Shown piece after piece: positions 35,654-45,545 of a stretch of 64,000 bases of DNA. Both the position numbers and the translations under genes were made by a program. The DNA lies in NCBI RefSeq assembly GCF_019219075.1, contig NZ_JAHUWJ010000001.1, positions 601,646-665,645 on the forward strand, written 5' to 3'. The stretch is from Chitinophaga sp. sic0106 (GTDB lineage Bacteria > Bacteroidota > Bacteroidia > Chitinophagales > Chitinophagaceae). Under the pieces are notes generated by a model. The model searched no databases and was not told where the DNA came from. It saw only the letters and a program-made list of their open reading frames with translations. Every line of letters starts with the position of its first letter. The first letter of the stretch is position 1.

Positions 35654-38140
35654 ATGTTAAGAAAGTTATTGCTGATCCAGCTGTTCCTGTTTGTTGTATA
35701 TAGTGTGAATGCCCAGGTTCCGTCGTTTTCCAAAGAACAGATGAAGCAGATGAAGGTGGATAATCTGAGTGATGATCAGGTTAGACAGCTGGTGGCTGAG
35801 ATGAAGAAGAATAACCTGTCGTTTGACGATATAGATACTTATGCGCAGCAGAAAGGTATTCCGGATGTGGAGGCGACGAAGCTGAAGGAGCGGATAAAAG
35901 CGATGGGGCTGGATAAGGAGTTGACAGGTAATAAGGCTAAAACCAAGCAAGACTCCACTAAATCAGAGGAGAGAGAGGTAGACGAGGAGGATGATAAGGG
36001 AAAAGATAGTACCGAGCCTAAGTTGACAAAAGAGGAGAAGGAGCGGGAGAAGCGGAGGAAGCGGATTTTCGGAGCTGAGTTATTTTCCAATAAGAATCTG
36101 ACTTTTGAACCGAATCTCCGGATGGCCACTCCCCCGAACTACCGGCTGGCTGCAAACGATGAGCTACTGATTGATGTGTATGGATACTCGGAGGTGCAGC
36201 ATCGGTTAAAGGTTACCCCGGACGGATATATCAGAATCCCCAATTTAGGCCCCGTATATGTGAATGGATTAACCATAGAGGAAGCGAAAAACCGGATTAC
36301 AAAGCAATTAGCCACTATTTATTCGGGAATTAAGTCTGGTAACACATTTGTGCAGATATCGCTGGGAAATATCCGTAGCATTCGCGTACTCCTGATTGGT
36401 GAAGTGGAAAAGCCTGGCTCTTACACGGTTCCTTCCCTGGCTACGGTTGCGAATGCGCTGTATGTATCCGGTGGTCCTAATGAAAATGGTAGCTTCCGTA
36501 ATATCCAGGTGATCCGTAACGGTGTGCCAGCTGCAACTTTTGACTTATATGACTTCCTGGCCAACGGCGACCTGACCAATAACATAGTGCTCCAGGACCA
36601 GGACATTGTAAAAATCAACCCATACAAGACAAGAATAGAACTGGCTGGTGAAGTAAAACGCCCGGCTATATTTGAAGCGAAAGAGAACGAGTCGCTTCAG
36701 CGAATGATTGAGTTCGCCGGCGGTTATACTGATCGTGCCTATACGGATGTGATCCGTGGTTACAGGGTGAATAACAAAGAGAGAGAGGTGGTAAATATCA
36801 CAGCTGATCAGCTGGGTAATTTTAAAGTGAAGTCTGGTGATAATTTCGTGGTAGATTCAATTCTGAATCGTTACAGCAATAGGGTGACCATTACAGGCGC
36901 TGTTTTCCATCCTGGAAATTATGCACTGGAAGAGGGTATGACGATTACTGATCTGTTGAAGAGAGCGGATGGCGTAAGGGAAGAGGCTTCGCTGACGCGG
37001 GGCTTGATTCGCCGTTTACAGACGGACTTTACACCGGCGTATATAAATTTCAATGTGCAGGATGCTGTGGCGGGTAAAACTAATATCACGTTGCAGAAAG
37101 AGGATAGCGTAATGATCTACTCGAAACTGGATCTTCGGGAGGAGTATGAGGTACGGATAGAGGGTGAGGTAAATAAGCCTGGTTATTACGCGTATGGTGA
37201 CAGTATGCACCTGGAGGATCTTATCTTACTGGCTGGAGGTTTGAACGACGCGGCTTCCACGCAGCATATAGAGGTTTCCCGCAGGATTCGTAATGGGGTG
37301 TATAGCCCGCAGGATACGGTGAAAGCTATTGTGCAGTATTTTGATATTAATAAAGACCTGAGTTCGAATCCATCCGCACAGGGTTTTGTGTTGTTGCCTT
37401 TTGATGAGGTGTCGATTCGTCGGTCACCGGTTTATTCAACGCAGGCGAATATATCAATTGGCGGAGAGGTGGTGTATCCGGGGGATTATACTATTAATAC
37501 CCGTTCAGAGCGTATTTCGGATTTGATTAAGCGTACAGGAGGGTTGAGGCCCGAGGCGTATGCGGAAGGAGCGGTGATGTTGCGGAAAACGTTTATTAAT
37601 GAGGGGGATAGCTTGATATTGGCAAATAAGCTGGAAGTGTTTATAAATAAATTGCAGGATAGTGCGGATATAGCGCGTGTCAAAGAGTCTGTTTCCCGTC
37701 ATGAGCAGTTGCTGGGGATTAATCTGGATCAGATTTTGAAATCTCCGGGCTCTAAATATGACTTATTGCTGGAAGAAGGAGATGTAATCAGGGTACCGAA
37801 GAAATTGCAGACGGTGCAATTGTTTGGAGAGGTATATTTTCCAAAGAAAGTAAGGTTTGATAATGGGTACACCTTTAGGGATTATATTCATGGAGCTGGT
37901 GGTTTTACTTCCCAGGCGTTAAAAAGGAGAAGCTACATTGTATATCCAAACGGTGAGGTGAAAAATACAAAAAAAGTATTATTCTTTAATAGCTATCCGA
38001 AAGTAAAGCCGGGGGCGGAGGTGTATGTCCCTGCTAGGAAAGATCGTAAGGGCCTTACTAGTGGGGAGGCTGTAGGACTTGCCAGTGCCTTGGCATCTGT
38101 TGCATTGGTAATCGTGACTATTCTTAATACAGTGAAATAA
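35654..38140 (+). CDS. SLBB-domain polysaccharide export protein (Wza-related, extended)
   Basis: An 828-residue exported protein. Signal peptide MLRKLLLIQLFLFVVYSVNAQ, a charged Lys/Glu-rich linker (about 85-150), a Poly_export domain (about 155-245: YRLAANDELLIDVYGYSEV, PDGYIRIPNLGPVYVNGLT), then about six SLBB repeats (recurring V.I.GEV.KPG.Y motifs), and a C-terminal hydrophobic segment (GEAVGLASALASVALVIVTIL). Wza has about 380 residues with two SLBB domains, so this is the long Bacteroidota form. It probably forms or contributes to the export conduit for the polymer made by the downstream genes. First gene of the locus. Confidence 0.9.
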   Translation: MLRKLLLIQLFLFVVYSVNAQVPSFSKEQMKQMKVDNLSDDQVRQLVAEMKKNNLSFDDIDTYAQQKGIPDVEATKLKERIKAMGLDKELTGNKAKTKQDSTKSEEREVDEEDDKGKDSTEPKLTKEEKEREKRRKRIFGAELFSNKNLTFEPNLRMATPPNYRLAANDELLIDVYGYSEVQHRLKVTPDGYIRIPNLGPVYVNGLTIEEAKNRITKQLATIYSGIKSGNTFVQISLGNIRSIRVLLIGEVEKPGSYTVPSLATVANALYVSGGPNENGSFRNIQVIRNGVPAATFDLYDFLANGDLTNNIVLQDQDIVKINPYKTRIELAGEVKRPAIFEAKENESLQRMIEFAGGYTDRAYTDVIRGYRVNNKEREVVNITADQLGNFKVKSGDNFVVDSILNRYSNRVTITGAVFHPGNYALEEGMTITDLLKRADGVREEASLTRGLIRRLQTDFTPAYINFNVQDAVAGKTNITLQKEDSVMIYSKLDLREEYEVRIEGEVNKPGYYAYGDSMHLEDLILLAGGLNDAASTQHIEVSRRIRNGVYSPQDTVKAIVQYFDINKDLSSNPSAQGFVLLPFDEVSIRRSPVYSTQANISIGGEVVYPGDYTINTRSERISDLIKRTGGLRPEAYAEGAVMLRKTFINEGDSLILANKLEVFINKLQDSADIARVKESVSRHEQLLGINLDQILKSPGSKYDLLLEEGDVIRVPKKLQTVQLFGEVYFPKKVRFDNGYTFRDYIHGAGGFTSQALKRRSYIVYPNGEVKNTKKVLFFNSYPKVKPGAEVYVPARKDRKGLTSGEAVGLASALASVALVIVTILNTVK

Positions 38141-38165
38141 ACATAAGACCTTGAAACAAAATAGT

Positions 38166-39230
38166 ATGGGAACCCCCGTCGCAAACGATAACGAGATCTC
38201 AGTCAGGGAGCTTTTCAATCTACTTGGTAGTTGGGTTACTGCAGTGAAACGCAATTACATATTCCTCTTGATTGCCATACTGTTGGGTGGAGTATTAGGT
38301 GTAACGTATGCAAAGTTCAAGAAGAAGGAATATATAGCTGACCTTACTTTCGTTATGGAGGATTCCAAAACAAACTCATTGGGTTCCATTTCAGGATTGG
38401 CATCTCAATTGGGCTTTAACCTTGGATCAGGAGGAGAAAGCGGAGTATTTAGCGGTGAAAATATTATAGCCTTTCTGGGAACCAGGCTGATGGTTGAGAA
38501 GACGCTTTTAACAGGTGTTGCAGTAGATGGGAAGAAGATTTCACTTGCAGAATTATATGTGGATACGTACCAGTTGAGACAAAAGTGGGATAAAGATCCT
38601 ACACTCAAAAATATTCAATTCCCCATCGGACAGGACAGGGGCAATTTCACAAGGAAGCAGGATAGTCTGCTTTTTGAAATTTATAAGTCAATAAATGAAA
38701 AAAACCTTACAGTAATAAAACCAGATAAGAAATTCGGATTTATTTTGGCGCGGTGTATATCCAGAAGTGAGGACTTTTCAAAGGCTTTTATTGAAAAACT
38801 CGTATATGAAGCCATTGAGTTTTATGTTAAAACCAAGGTAAGCCGTTCAAAAGATAATGTTGATAAACTCCAGGCTAAAGCTGATTCTCTGGAATTGATG
38901 CTCAATAAGAAAACCTATTCTACGGCTGTTGCGCAGGATCTGAACGTTAATCCTGCAAAAAGAATAGCCATGGTTGGATCCGAACTTCAAATGAGAGATA
39001 AAATTATCTTGCAAACAATGTACGGAGAGGTTGTAAAAAATCTTGAAATTAGTAAGATGAGTTTGTTACAGGAAACGCCAATTATCCAGATAGTTGATAA
39101 ACCTATAACTCCGCTGCCTATTAACAAAGTAAGTGTTTTAAAGTCAATTATGATCGGCGGCATGCTTGCAGCGTTCCTGGTAATAGGAATAACCATTCTG
39201 AGAACAGTTATTAAGCAATATCCGCATTAA
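38166..39230 (+). CDS. Wzz-type chain-length determinant protein
   Basis: An about 354-residue inner-membrane protein with two flanking transmembrane helices (NYIFLLIAILLGGVLGVTYA near 35-55, and SIMIGGMLAAFLVIGITILR near the end) and a periplasmic alpha/coiled domain with the proline-containing exit (IVDKPITPLPINKVS). This is the Wzz/GumC N-terminal layout without a BY-kinase domain. It should control polymer length with the Wzy-like protein. ATG at 38166 chosen over TTG at 38151; it follows the export gene by 25 bases. Confidence 0.86.
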   Translation: MGTPVANDNEISVRELFNLLGSWVTAVKRNYIFLLIAILLGGVLGVTYAKFKKKEYIADLTFVMEDSKTNSLGSISGLASQLGFNLGSGGESGVFSGENIIAFLGTRLMVEKTLLTGVAVDGKKISLAELYVDTYQLRQKWDKDPTLKNIQFPIGQDRGNFTRKQDSLLFEIYKSINEKNLTVIKPDKKFGFILARCISRSEDFSKAFIEKLVYEAIEFYVKTKVSRSKDNVDKLQAKADSLELMLNKKTYSTAVAQDLNVNPAKRIAMVGSELQMRDKIILQTMYGEVVKNLEISKMSLLQETPIIQIVDKPITPLPINKVSVLKSIMIGGMLAAFLVIGITILRTVIKQYPH

Positions 39231-39275
39231 ACCGGTTCAAAAATTTATTTGTATAATAATACTATCAATTGCCAA

Positions 39276-40199
39276 ATGGATAAAAAAATCATTGATCAAT
39301 TTCAGCATGCAACAACCTTTGAGGCAAAAAACAGGTGGGTGAAGATGCTTAATAAGCCTGTGCAGTTTGTACATGCATTTACCTGCAATAAGCTTAGTAA
39401 GGCGCAAAAAGTAAAAGCTACCACGTTTTGGGGGGGGAATATGGAAGTGGTAATTCCGGAAGTTGTAAGCAGTGAGATCTATAAGCATGGGTATTTCGAC
39501 AAGGAAGTTTGCTATTACTTACTGCGTGTATTGGCCCCAGGAGATGTTTTTGTAGATATAGGGGCACATTTTGGCTTTTTCTCACTAATGGCTAATAATC
39601 TGGTGAAAGACAGCGGAACTGTTGTATCTATTGACCCAACGCCATCAACTTTCCAGTTATTATCCTCTAATCTAAATAAATTCGCTCCTTTCAAAAATTT
39701 TAAGCTATTTAATAATGCGGCTTTTGAGCGGGAAGAAGAGCTTAATTTTTACGATTTCGGTGTAAAAAAATCTGCATTTAATTCCTTATTTGGATCTCGT
39801 CTTGAAAAAATGGATGAGGAAGAATTGAGACGTCATCAGATAAGGGTAAAAGCTCTTCCTGTAGATAATGTTATCGCAGATCTGGGTTTGTCCAAAATAA
39901 CATTAATTAAAATAGATGCGGAGTCGGCTGAAATGAATGTATTGAAAGGGTTGGAGAAAACGATACTGGAATTTAAGCCAATGATGATACTTGAAATAGG
40001 AGATACTGATGTCGCGGACGCCGTTGCCACCCGTACCATTATTGATTTTCTTATTAGGTTTAATTATGTGCCGGTAGAGTTGAATGAGCAGGAAAATTTA
40101 CAAATTCATGAGATCCGGAATAATTATTCCTTAGACCAACTGACATGTTATAATTTGCTGTTTGTCCATAAAGATAAGGTTGCGAGATTGTTGAGCTAA
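39276..40199 (+). CDS. FkbM-family methyltransferase
   Basis: A 307-residue SAM-dependent methyltransferase-like protein. Motif I is DVFVDIGAHFGFFSLMA, with the acidic end of strand 2 in VVSIDPTPSTF and the family KIDAESAEMNVLKG segment, which identify the FkbM group. In polysaccharide loci these enzymes O-methylate sugars. ATG at 39276 preferred over TTG at 39249. The next gene begins 8 bases after its stop. Confidence 0.86.
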   Translation: MDKKIIDQFQHATTFEAKNRWVKMLNKPVQFVHAFTCNKLSKAQKVKATTFWGGNMEVVIPEVVSSEIYKHGYFDKEVCYYLLRVLAPGDVFVDIGAHFGFFSLMANNLVKDSGTVVSIDPTPSTFQLLSSNLNKFAPFKNFKLFNNAAFEREEELNFYDFGVKKSAFNSLFGSRLEKMDEEELRRHQIRVKALPVDNVIADLGLSKITLIKIDAESAEMNVLKGLEKTILEFKPMMILEIGDTDVADAVATRTIIDFLIRFNYVPVELNEQENLQIHEIRNNYSLDQLTCYNLLFVHKDKVARLLS

Positions 40200-40207
40200 A
40201 AAATCTT

Positions 40208-41719
40208 ATGATGATAGAGAATAGGAGATTGACATTGAATGCGTTGGCGTCAGTATTACAAACAATCCTGATTGGAGTAACATATTTCTTCCTTTACAAG
40301 TATTTACTTAAAGTATTAGGGGCAGAAAAGCTCGGACTTTGGTCATTAGTTGCTGCTACTACTTCGGTTGCCAATCTGGCCAATTTAGGGATAACAAGTA
40401 GCATTGTAAAGTTTATCTCAGCCAATTTAGCCAATAATAATATCAAAAAGGCAGTGGAAGTAATTCACACGAGTTTGGTTACTGTTGGTGGATTGATGCT
40501 GCTAATTGCGTTGCTATTATTATCAATTGTGGCGGTAAATATTCAACATTTTGTACCGCCGGCTGCTGTTGCGGAAGCAAGGCAATTGTTGCCGATAGCA
40601 TTGGCATCTCTTATTCTCAATACTATTGGAGCAATCTTCCTCTCCGTATTGGATGGTATGGAGTTAATTTATCTCCGCGCTGCGATTTATATTTTTTCAT
40701 CTATTTTATTTCTAATACTGAGTTTTTTCATTGTTCCTAAATTTGGATTGACAGGAGTATTGTATGCACAGATAATTCAGGGATTGTTTGTCTTGGTTTT
40801 GGCAATCGTTATTGTATATATGAGATTGTCAGGGTTCTCCTTTTTCCCTTTTTTGATTACAAAAGCAACATTTAAAGAATTATTTAAGTATGGTCTTAAT
40901 TTTCAGATAATATCAATAAGCTCTTTACTATTTGATCCTATTACCAAATTTTGCCTGAGTTCTTTTGGCGGGTTGACATTAGTGGGTTACTTCGAGATGG
41001 CTTCCAGACTTATTATGCAGGTCCGAAGTCTAATAGTATCGGCGAATCAGGCAATTGTGCCATTGGTGGCACGGAAAAATGAGACTGGGGAAGTAGATAT
41101 GTCCACATTCTATTTCAAAACATTCGATCTCATTTCACTGAATGCAATTATCGTTTTCAGTTTTCTAAATATATTCTCCCCTATGGTCTCTATCTTATGG
41201 ATAGGTAGTTATCAGCCATTTTTTGTAAACAGTGTAATTTTGTTGTCTGTCGGCTGGCTCTTTAATATCGCTTCCGCGCCCGCATACTTCATTAATATGG
41301 GAACAGGGGATTTAAAATGGAATGTGATATCCCACATTGTACTTGGCTTGTCGAACCTGATTTTGGGTGTCCTTCTGGGTAAGCTGTTTGGAGGCATCGC
41401 GGTTATTATTGGTGTAACGCTTAGTCTGGTATCGTCTGCATTGATAACTATTCTCAGTTTTCACAAAAAGAACCAAATTCAAGCTGTAACATTATTCAAA
41501 AAATCAGATATTATTTTTATTACGACGGCTATTGTATTAGTTGTAGCGAGTCTGATGGGCTACCAAGTTGTGGCTAGTGGAAGTATGAGTTTGGTTTTAT
41601 ATTACACAGTATTGGCGTTTGTCGTATTCATATTCCTGTTTTTGGGTGTATTCAAAACGAAAACACTTTCCGAGCTTTATTTTCAATTACCAAGGAAAAT
41701 ATTTAAGCGTGCAGTATAA
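40208..41719 (+). CDS. Polysaccharide flippase, Wzx type
   Basis: A 503-residue integral membrane protein with about 12-14 hydrophobic segments from the N-terminus to the end and the MATE/PST-like opening (YFFLYKYLLKVLGAEKLGLWSL). It would flip the lipid-linked repeat unit across the inner membrane. No enzymatic motif. Position between a methyltransferase and the Wzy-like gene supports the role. Confidence 0.86.
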   Translation: MMIENRRLTLNALASVLQTILIGVTYFFLYKYLLKVLGAEKLGLWSLVAATTSVANLANLGITSSIVKFISANLANNNIKKAVEVIHTSLVTVGGLMLLIALLLLSIVAVNIQHFVPPAAVAEARQLLPIALASLILNTIGAIFLSVLDGMELIYLRAAIYIFSSILFLILSFFIVPKFGLTGVLYAQIIQGLFVLVLAIVIVYMRLSGFSFFPFLITKATFKELFKYGLNFQIISISSLLFDPITKFCLSSFGGLTLVGYFEMASRLIMQVRSLIVSANQAIVPLVARKNETGEVDMSTFYFKTFDLISLNAIIVFSFLNIFSPMVSILWIGSYQPFFVNSVILLSVGWLFNIASAPAYFINMGTGDLKWNVISHIVLGLSNLILGVLLGKLFGGIAVIIGVTLSLVSSALITILSFHKKNQIQAVTLFKKSDIIFITTAIVLVVASLMGYQVVASGSMSLVLYYTVLAFVVFIFLFLGVFKTKTLSELYFQLPRKIFKRAV

Positions 41720-41729
41720 CTAGTTTTAG

Positions 41730-42971
41730 ATGGAGAAGACAATTGACATATCAAAAATTCAACTGAGCTTGTTAATCACATTAATGTGGATGGCTTTTCC
41801 TGTACTGACTAGTTTTTTAATCCTTTACCTGTTTTATAAAGTTGAAGTAAAAGGGCTTTCATTAGCCTTTTTATCTCTATTGATAGCTTTAACATTTGGG
41901 TTAATAGCCTACACTGCAAAGTCGGTCAGCCTTGATGAGCCAACTGATATCACCCGCTATACGGCACAGTTTAATATGTTTACCCAAATCCGAAATTTTC
42001 AGGATTTTGTGATCACTGTTTTTGTTACTGATAGCGGTGTTTACCTGGTATTTGAATCTGTCATGCTGATGCTGGCTAAGTTATTTCCAACAAATCCCCA
42101 GGTCGTCCCGTTGTTCTGGGTATCTGTTTCGTATTTCTTTCTTGCATTAACTTCGCTGGAGCTTGCGAAATTTAATGGAGAAGTATCAAAAAATACATTC
42201 CTCATTTTGTTGATTTTGGTTCTCTTTGGTACTAGCCTTTTTACAATGGAGGTTGAATTATTAAAGCAGAGCAGCGCTACTGGTATTGCGGCTTTCGCCA
42301 TTGCAAAAAAAATCAACGGGAAAAAATATTCTTGGTGGTTGTTTGTACTGGCACTTCTCGTGCATACATCAGTGATAATATTTGTGCCCTTGATGATAGT
42401 TGGAAAATCAAGGTATATAAATCGATACTTTCTTGCAGTACTCGCTTTTTGCAGCCTATTATCATTAATAGACCTGAATAAAATTCTGGGACTATTTGGT
42501 GGAGTGCTTGGGGAAAAGGCCAGTTTTTATAGTGAAATATCAAACTGGCAAATTACCAAAATTAATTATTTCCTTTTTGGTGTTTTTTCGCTATTTGTTA
42601 TTATCATCATATTGGTGGCAGTTAGCGTGAAACACACTACTGTCCAAACCAGAACATTGTTTAATGTAATTATTATATCATATTGTTTGCTATTGATTCA
42701 GTACAGCAGTATCCATAATTTTGTGCGCTATGTAAACTTATACTCCCCTTTTTATGTGATTTGTTTTTTCTTTATACTTAATTCACCTATAAGGAGATAT
42801 GAAAGAAAGGTATTAGTGTTAGGATATCTAATCATGATGGTAACTGTAAATTTGCTATATACAAATATGTATCTGCATTCCGATTATACTAATGCCTATA
42901 TGGAGAACTCTGTATCCCGGATTATGACATCCAACGTTTATTCATTTTTAACTTATAGAGTCAACAATTAA
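41730..42971 (+). CDS. EpsG/Wzy-like polysaccharide polymerase
   Basis: A 413-residue membrane protein with about ten hydrophobic segments and a conspicuous motif of the EpsG family: DEPTDITRYTAQFN early, then LVHTSVIIFVPL, after LLKQSSATGIAAFAI. It probably polymerises repeat units on the periplasmic face, partnered with Wzx and Wzz. Sequence is highly variable in this family, so the assignment rests on topology, the motif and position. Confidence 0.78.
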   Translation: MEKTIDISKIQLSLLITLMWMAFPVLTSFLILYLFYKVEVKGLSLAFLSLLIALTFGLIAYTAKSVSLDEPTDITRYTAQFNMFTQIRNFQDFVITVFVTDSGVYLVFESVMLMLAKLFPTNPQVVPLFWVSVSYFFLALTSLELAKFNGEVSKNTFLILLILVLFGTSLFTMEVELLKQSSATGIAAFAIAKKINGKKYSWWLFVLALLVHTSVIIFVPLMIVGKSRYINRYFLAVLAFCSLLSLIDLNKILGLFGGVLGEKASFYSEISNWQITKINYFLFGVFSLFVIIIILVAVSVKHTTVQTRTLFNVIIISYCLLLIQYSSIHNFVRYVNLYSPFYVICFFFILNSPIRRYERKVLVLGYLIMMVTVNLLYTNMYLHSDYTNAYMENSVSRIMTSNVYSFLTYRVNN

Positions 42972-42984
42972 ACAATTGTTTGGA

Positions 42985-44295
42985 ATGATTTCTAAGAATA
43001 TTTGTAAAGACATACCTCGTCCGACCTTTTCAGTGGTAACAGTAGTGTATAATGCTGCTGCGCTCATTGAAAAGACCGTCTTAAGCGTGATCAATCAAAC
43101 ATCCAACGATTTTGAATACATAGTAATTGATGGCGGGTCTACAGATGGGACTGTTGAAATAATTAGACAATATCAGGATAAAATCACGAATTGGGTAAGT
43201 GAAAAAGATAAGGGCATATATGATGCAATGAATAAGGGTGTGTCGCTGTGTAAAGGTGAATTTGTAATTTTTGTGAATAGTGGCGACTACCTGATGCACA
43301 GCAATGTATTTGAGGATATTCTCAATAAGTACTCAAAGGAATTTGCAGAAAATGACCTTATTTATGGGAATGCAAAAATGGTAATGGCTGATGGCGCTTT
43401 ATTTGACTTGGTTATAGGTCACTCACATGATGAAATGTGGAGAGGACCCAGCTTTCGCCACGGAGCATTGTTTTGCAAAAGAGAAATTTTGCAGAACAAT
43501 CCATTCGAAATATCGCAGGAGTTGAAGATTGCTGCCGATTTTGATTTTATATACAAGTGCTTCAAGAAAGAGTACTCATTTGTGCATATTGATTATACAA
43601 TTTTTGCTTTTCTAGTGGATGGCGTATCTGACAATCCTTATCGACATTTGAAGGATAGCAAATATATACTCAAGAGGTATAATGATTGGAATCTAAAAAC
43701 GCAAGCATACTATGGCTACAAATACATGAGAGTGGTTATGAGCCGGACGATCTTTAAAAAGATGGTATTTGGTATAAAGGTCTTCTTTCATGAATATTTC
43801 TCTAATTATTGGATTAATAGAATTCCTTTTTACTTTATCCGACATGGATACTATAAGAGGATAATGGGGATCAAAATGGGATACGGCAGCAGTATTCATC
43901 TTCACTGTTTTGTTCAGGGGAATAATATCGAAATTGGAGAAGGTACGGTGATAAACAGAAGATGTGTTCTGGATGGAAGAGGCAAATTGCGAATTGGTGC
44001 CAGGGCATCCATATCTCCAGATGTTCACATGATAACTGGAGATCATGACTATAACTCAGTAAACTTTTCCTATCGCTCACAAGACATAATAATTGATGAT
44101 TATGTCTGGATTGGTGCTAGGGCAACTATTCTTCCAGGAGTTAAAATTGGCAAAGGTGCTGTTATTTGTGCGGGATCTGTTGTAACTAAAGATGTTCAGG
44201 ATTTTGCGGTGGTGGCAGGTATTCCGGCAAAAAAAATCAGGGAAAGAAATAGAAATTTAGACTATAATCCAAGCTGGATGGGATATTTCGACTAG
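42985..44295 (+). CDS. GT2 glycosyltransferase fused to a hexapeptide acyltransferase
   Basis: A 436-residue two-domain protein. N-terminal GT-A fold family 2 transferase (about 12-235): FSVVTVVYNAAALIEKTV, VIDGGSTDGTVEII, WVSEKDKGIYDAMNKG, FVNSGDYL. C-terminal left-handed beta-helix acyltransferase (about 300-425) with hexapeptide repeats (IEIGEGTVINRRCVL, VWIGARATILPGVKIGKGAV, VVAGIPAKKI), resembling WcaF/LacA-type O-acetyltransferases. Fusion suggests the enzyme transfers a sugar and acetylates the product. ATG at 42985 is preferred to TTG at 42976; 13 bases after the Wzy-like gene. Confidence 0.87.
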   Translation: MISKNICKDIPRPTFSVVTVVYNAAALIEKTVLSVINQTSNDFEYIVIDGGSTDGTVEIIRQYQDKITNWVSEKDKGIYDAMNKGVSLCKGEFVIFVNSGDYLMHSNVFEDILNKYSKEFAENDLIYGNAKMVMADGALFDLVIGHSHDEMWRGPSFRHGALFCKREILQNNPFEISQELKIAADFDFIYKCFKKEYSFVHIDYTIFAFLVDGVSDNPYRHLKDSKYILKRYNDWNLKTQAYYGYKYMRVVMSRTIFKKMVFGIKVFFHEYFSNYWINRIPFYFIRHGYYKRIMGIKMGYGSSIHLHCFVQGNNIEIGEGTVINRRCVLDGRGKLRIGARASISPDVHMITGDHDYNSVNFSYRSQDIIIDDYVWIGARATILPGVKIGKGAVICAGSVVTKDVQDFAVVAGIPAKKIRERNRNLDYNPSWMGYFD

Positions 44296-44313
44296 CAAAA
44301 CTCAGTTGACATA

Positions 44314-45501
44314 ATGAAAGAGGGTAACGGAATAATATATATGGTAGATAAGCTCGTAATTGGACATAATCACGTTATGTTCAATGCCTCGCTTACTGCA
44401 ATAATTGCATCGATTTATGATCACCAGCAGGTCTTATTTGTTGCTGAGAAATTGCATTCAGGGCTAATCGCATCTAAAAATTCTGATATTCAGAATCTGA
44501 TTTTCGAGCCGTTTGAGGAAGATCCTTTGCCAGGGGGAAAGCTAACCAAACTGTTGCCCTGGGGGAAAAAGAAGATAGGTGATTGGATGTTTATCAGTAA
44601 ATATATTAAAAGAGCAAATGCTTCTGATCAAAATATCCTGATTTTTACATGCCTGAGTGCCTCATCCCTACTCTATTCGGCAATGAAAGTGAGGCGCAAG
44701 AAGTTCAGGTCTTATTTTGTACTCCATGGGGAACTAGAATTTATTTTTCAACATGGCTTGCCACTAAAAAATAAGTTAAAAGGATGGCTATATAAGCAAA
44801 TGTTGAAATCATTAGGAGAGCAAACAAGTTGTATAGTTCTTTCTGATATTATTAAAAGAAATCTTGTAGCCTCAGGTTTGGTGAAAGCTGAAAATGTAAT
44901 AGCAGTCGACCACCCTGTAATTACCAGAACAGTAAAATATGCTTCAAAGCCTAAAGATCCGGTGGTCTTTGGCCATTTGGGGATCGCCATGAGAAAAAAG
45001 CGATCTGAGGTTTTTATGGAACTTGCCCAATATTTTGGTCAGGCTTTAGAGAAGCCGCAACCGATTTTTCGGCTGATTGGGAAAATGGAACCTGGCTTCA
45101 CTTCCCTAAGTGGAAATGTAGAAGTGATAGCGAACAATAATCAGATTATTTCTCAGCAAGAATATGAAAAGAATATTGATGATGTAGACTACGCGATTTT
45201 CTCATTTGATAATGAAAATTATGTTTACAGAGTCAGCGGTTCCTTAATGGATGCGATTTGTCATGGTAAACCCATTATTTGTCTGAAACAAGTATATATA
45301 AATTACCTGTTTGAGATAGCAGGTAATATTGGTTTTTTATGTGAGAATGTGGAAGAAATGAAGGACATTATTGGCAGGATCAGCAGGAGAGAAATGGATG
45401 TTTTGGAAGTCTATGGTGAACAGCAGGCGAATTTGGAGAAGTTGATGCTCAGGTTTTCTGTAGATGAAATTTGTAAACAATTAGAGGCACAGATCAGGTA
45501 G
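44314..45501 (+). CDS. GT-B-fold glycosyltransferase-like protein
   Basis: A 395-residue protein of GT-B character: N-terminal half unfamiliar, C-terminal half with VVFGHLGIAMRKK, PIFRLIGKMEPG and RVSGSLMDAICHGKPIICL, reminiscent of GT4-type nucleotide-sugar binding. No signal peptide. Donor and linkage cannot be predicted. It is one of four glycosyltransferase genes in the locus, counting the fused one. Confidence 0.7.
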   Translation: MKEGNGIIYMVDKLVIGHNHVMFNASLTAIIASIYDHQQVLFVAEKLHSGLIASKNSDIQNLIFEPFEEDPLPGGKLTKLLPWGKKKIGDWMFISKYIKRANASDQNILIFTCLSASSLLYSAMKVRRKKFRSYFVLHGELEFIFQHGLPLKNKLKGWLYKQMLKSLGEQTSCIVLSDIIKRNLVASGLVKAENVIAVDHPVITRTVKYASKPKDPVVFGHLGIAMRKKRSEVFMELAQYFGQALEKPQPIFRLIGKMEPGFTSLSGNVEVIANNNQIISQQEYEKNIDDVDYAIFSFDNENYVYRVSGSLMDAICHGKPIICLKQVYINYLFEIAGNIGFLCENVEEMKDIIGRISRREMDVLEVYGEQQANLEKLMLRFSVDEICKQLEAQIR

Positions 45502-45545
45502 GTCCCCGTGTATTATAAAAAGGTAATTTTAATAATCAATTTGCT

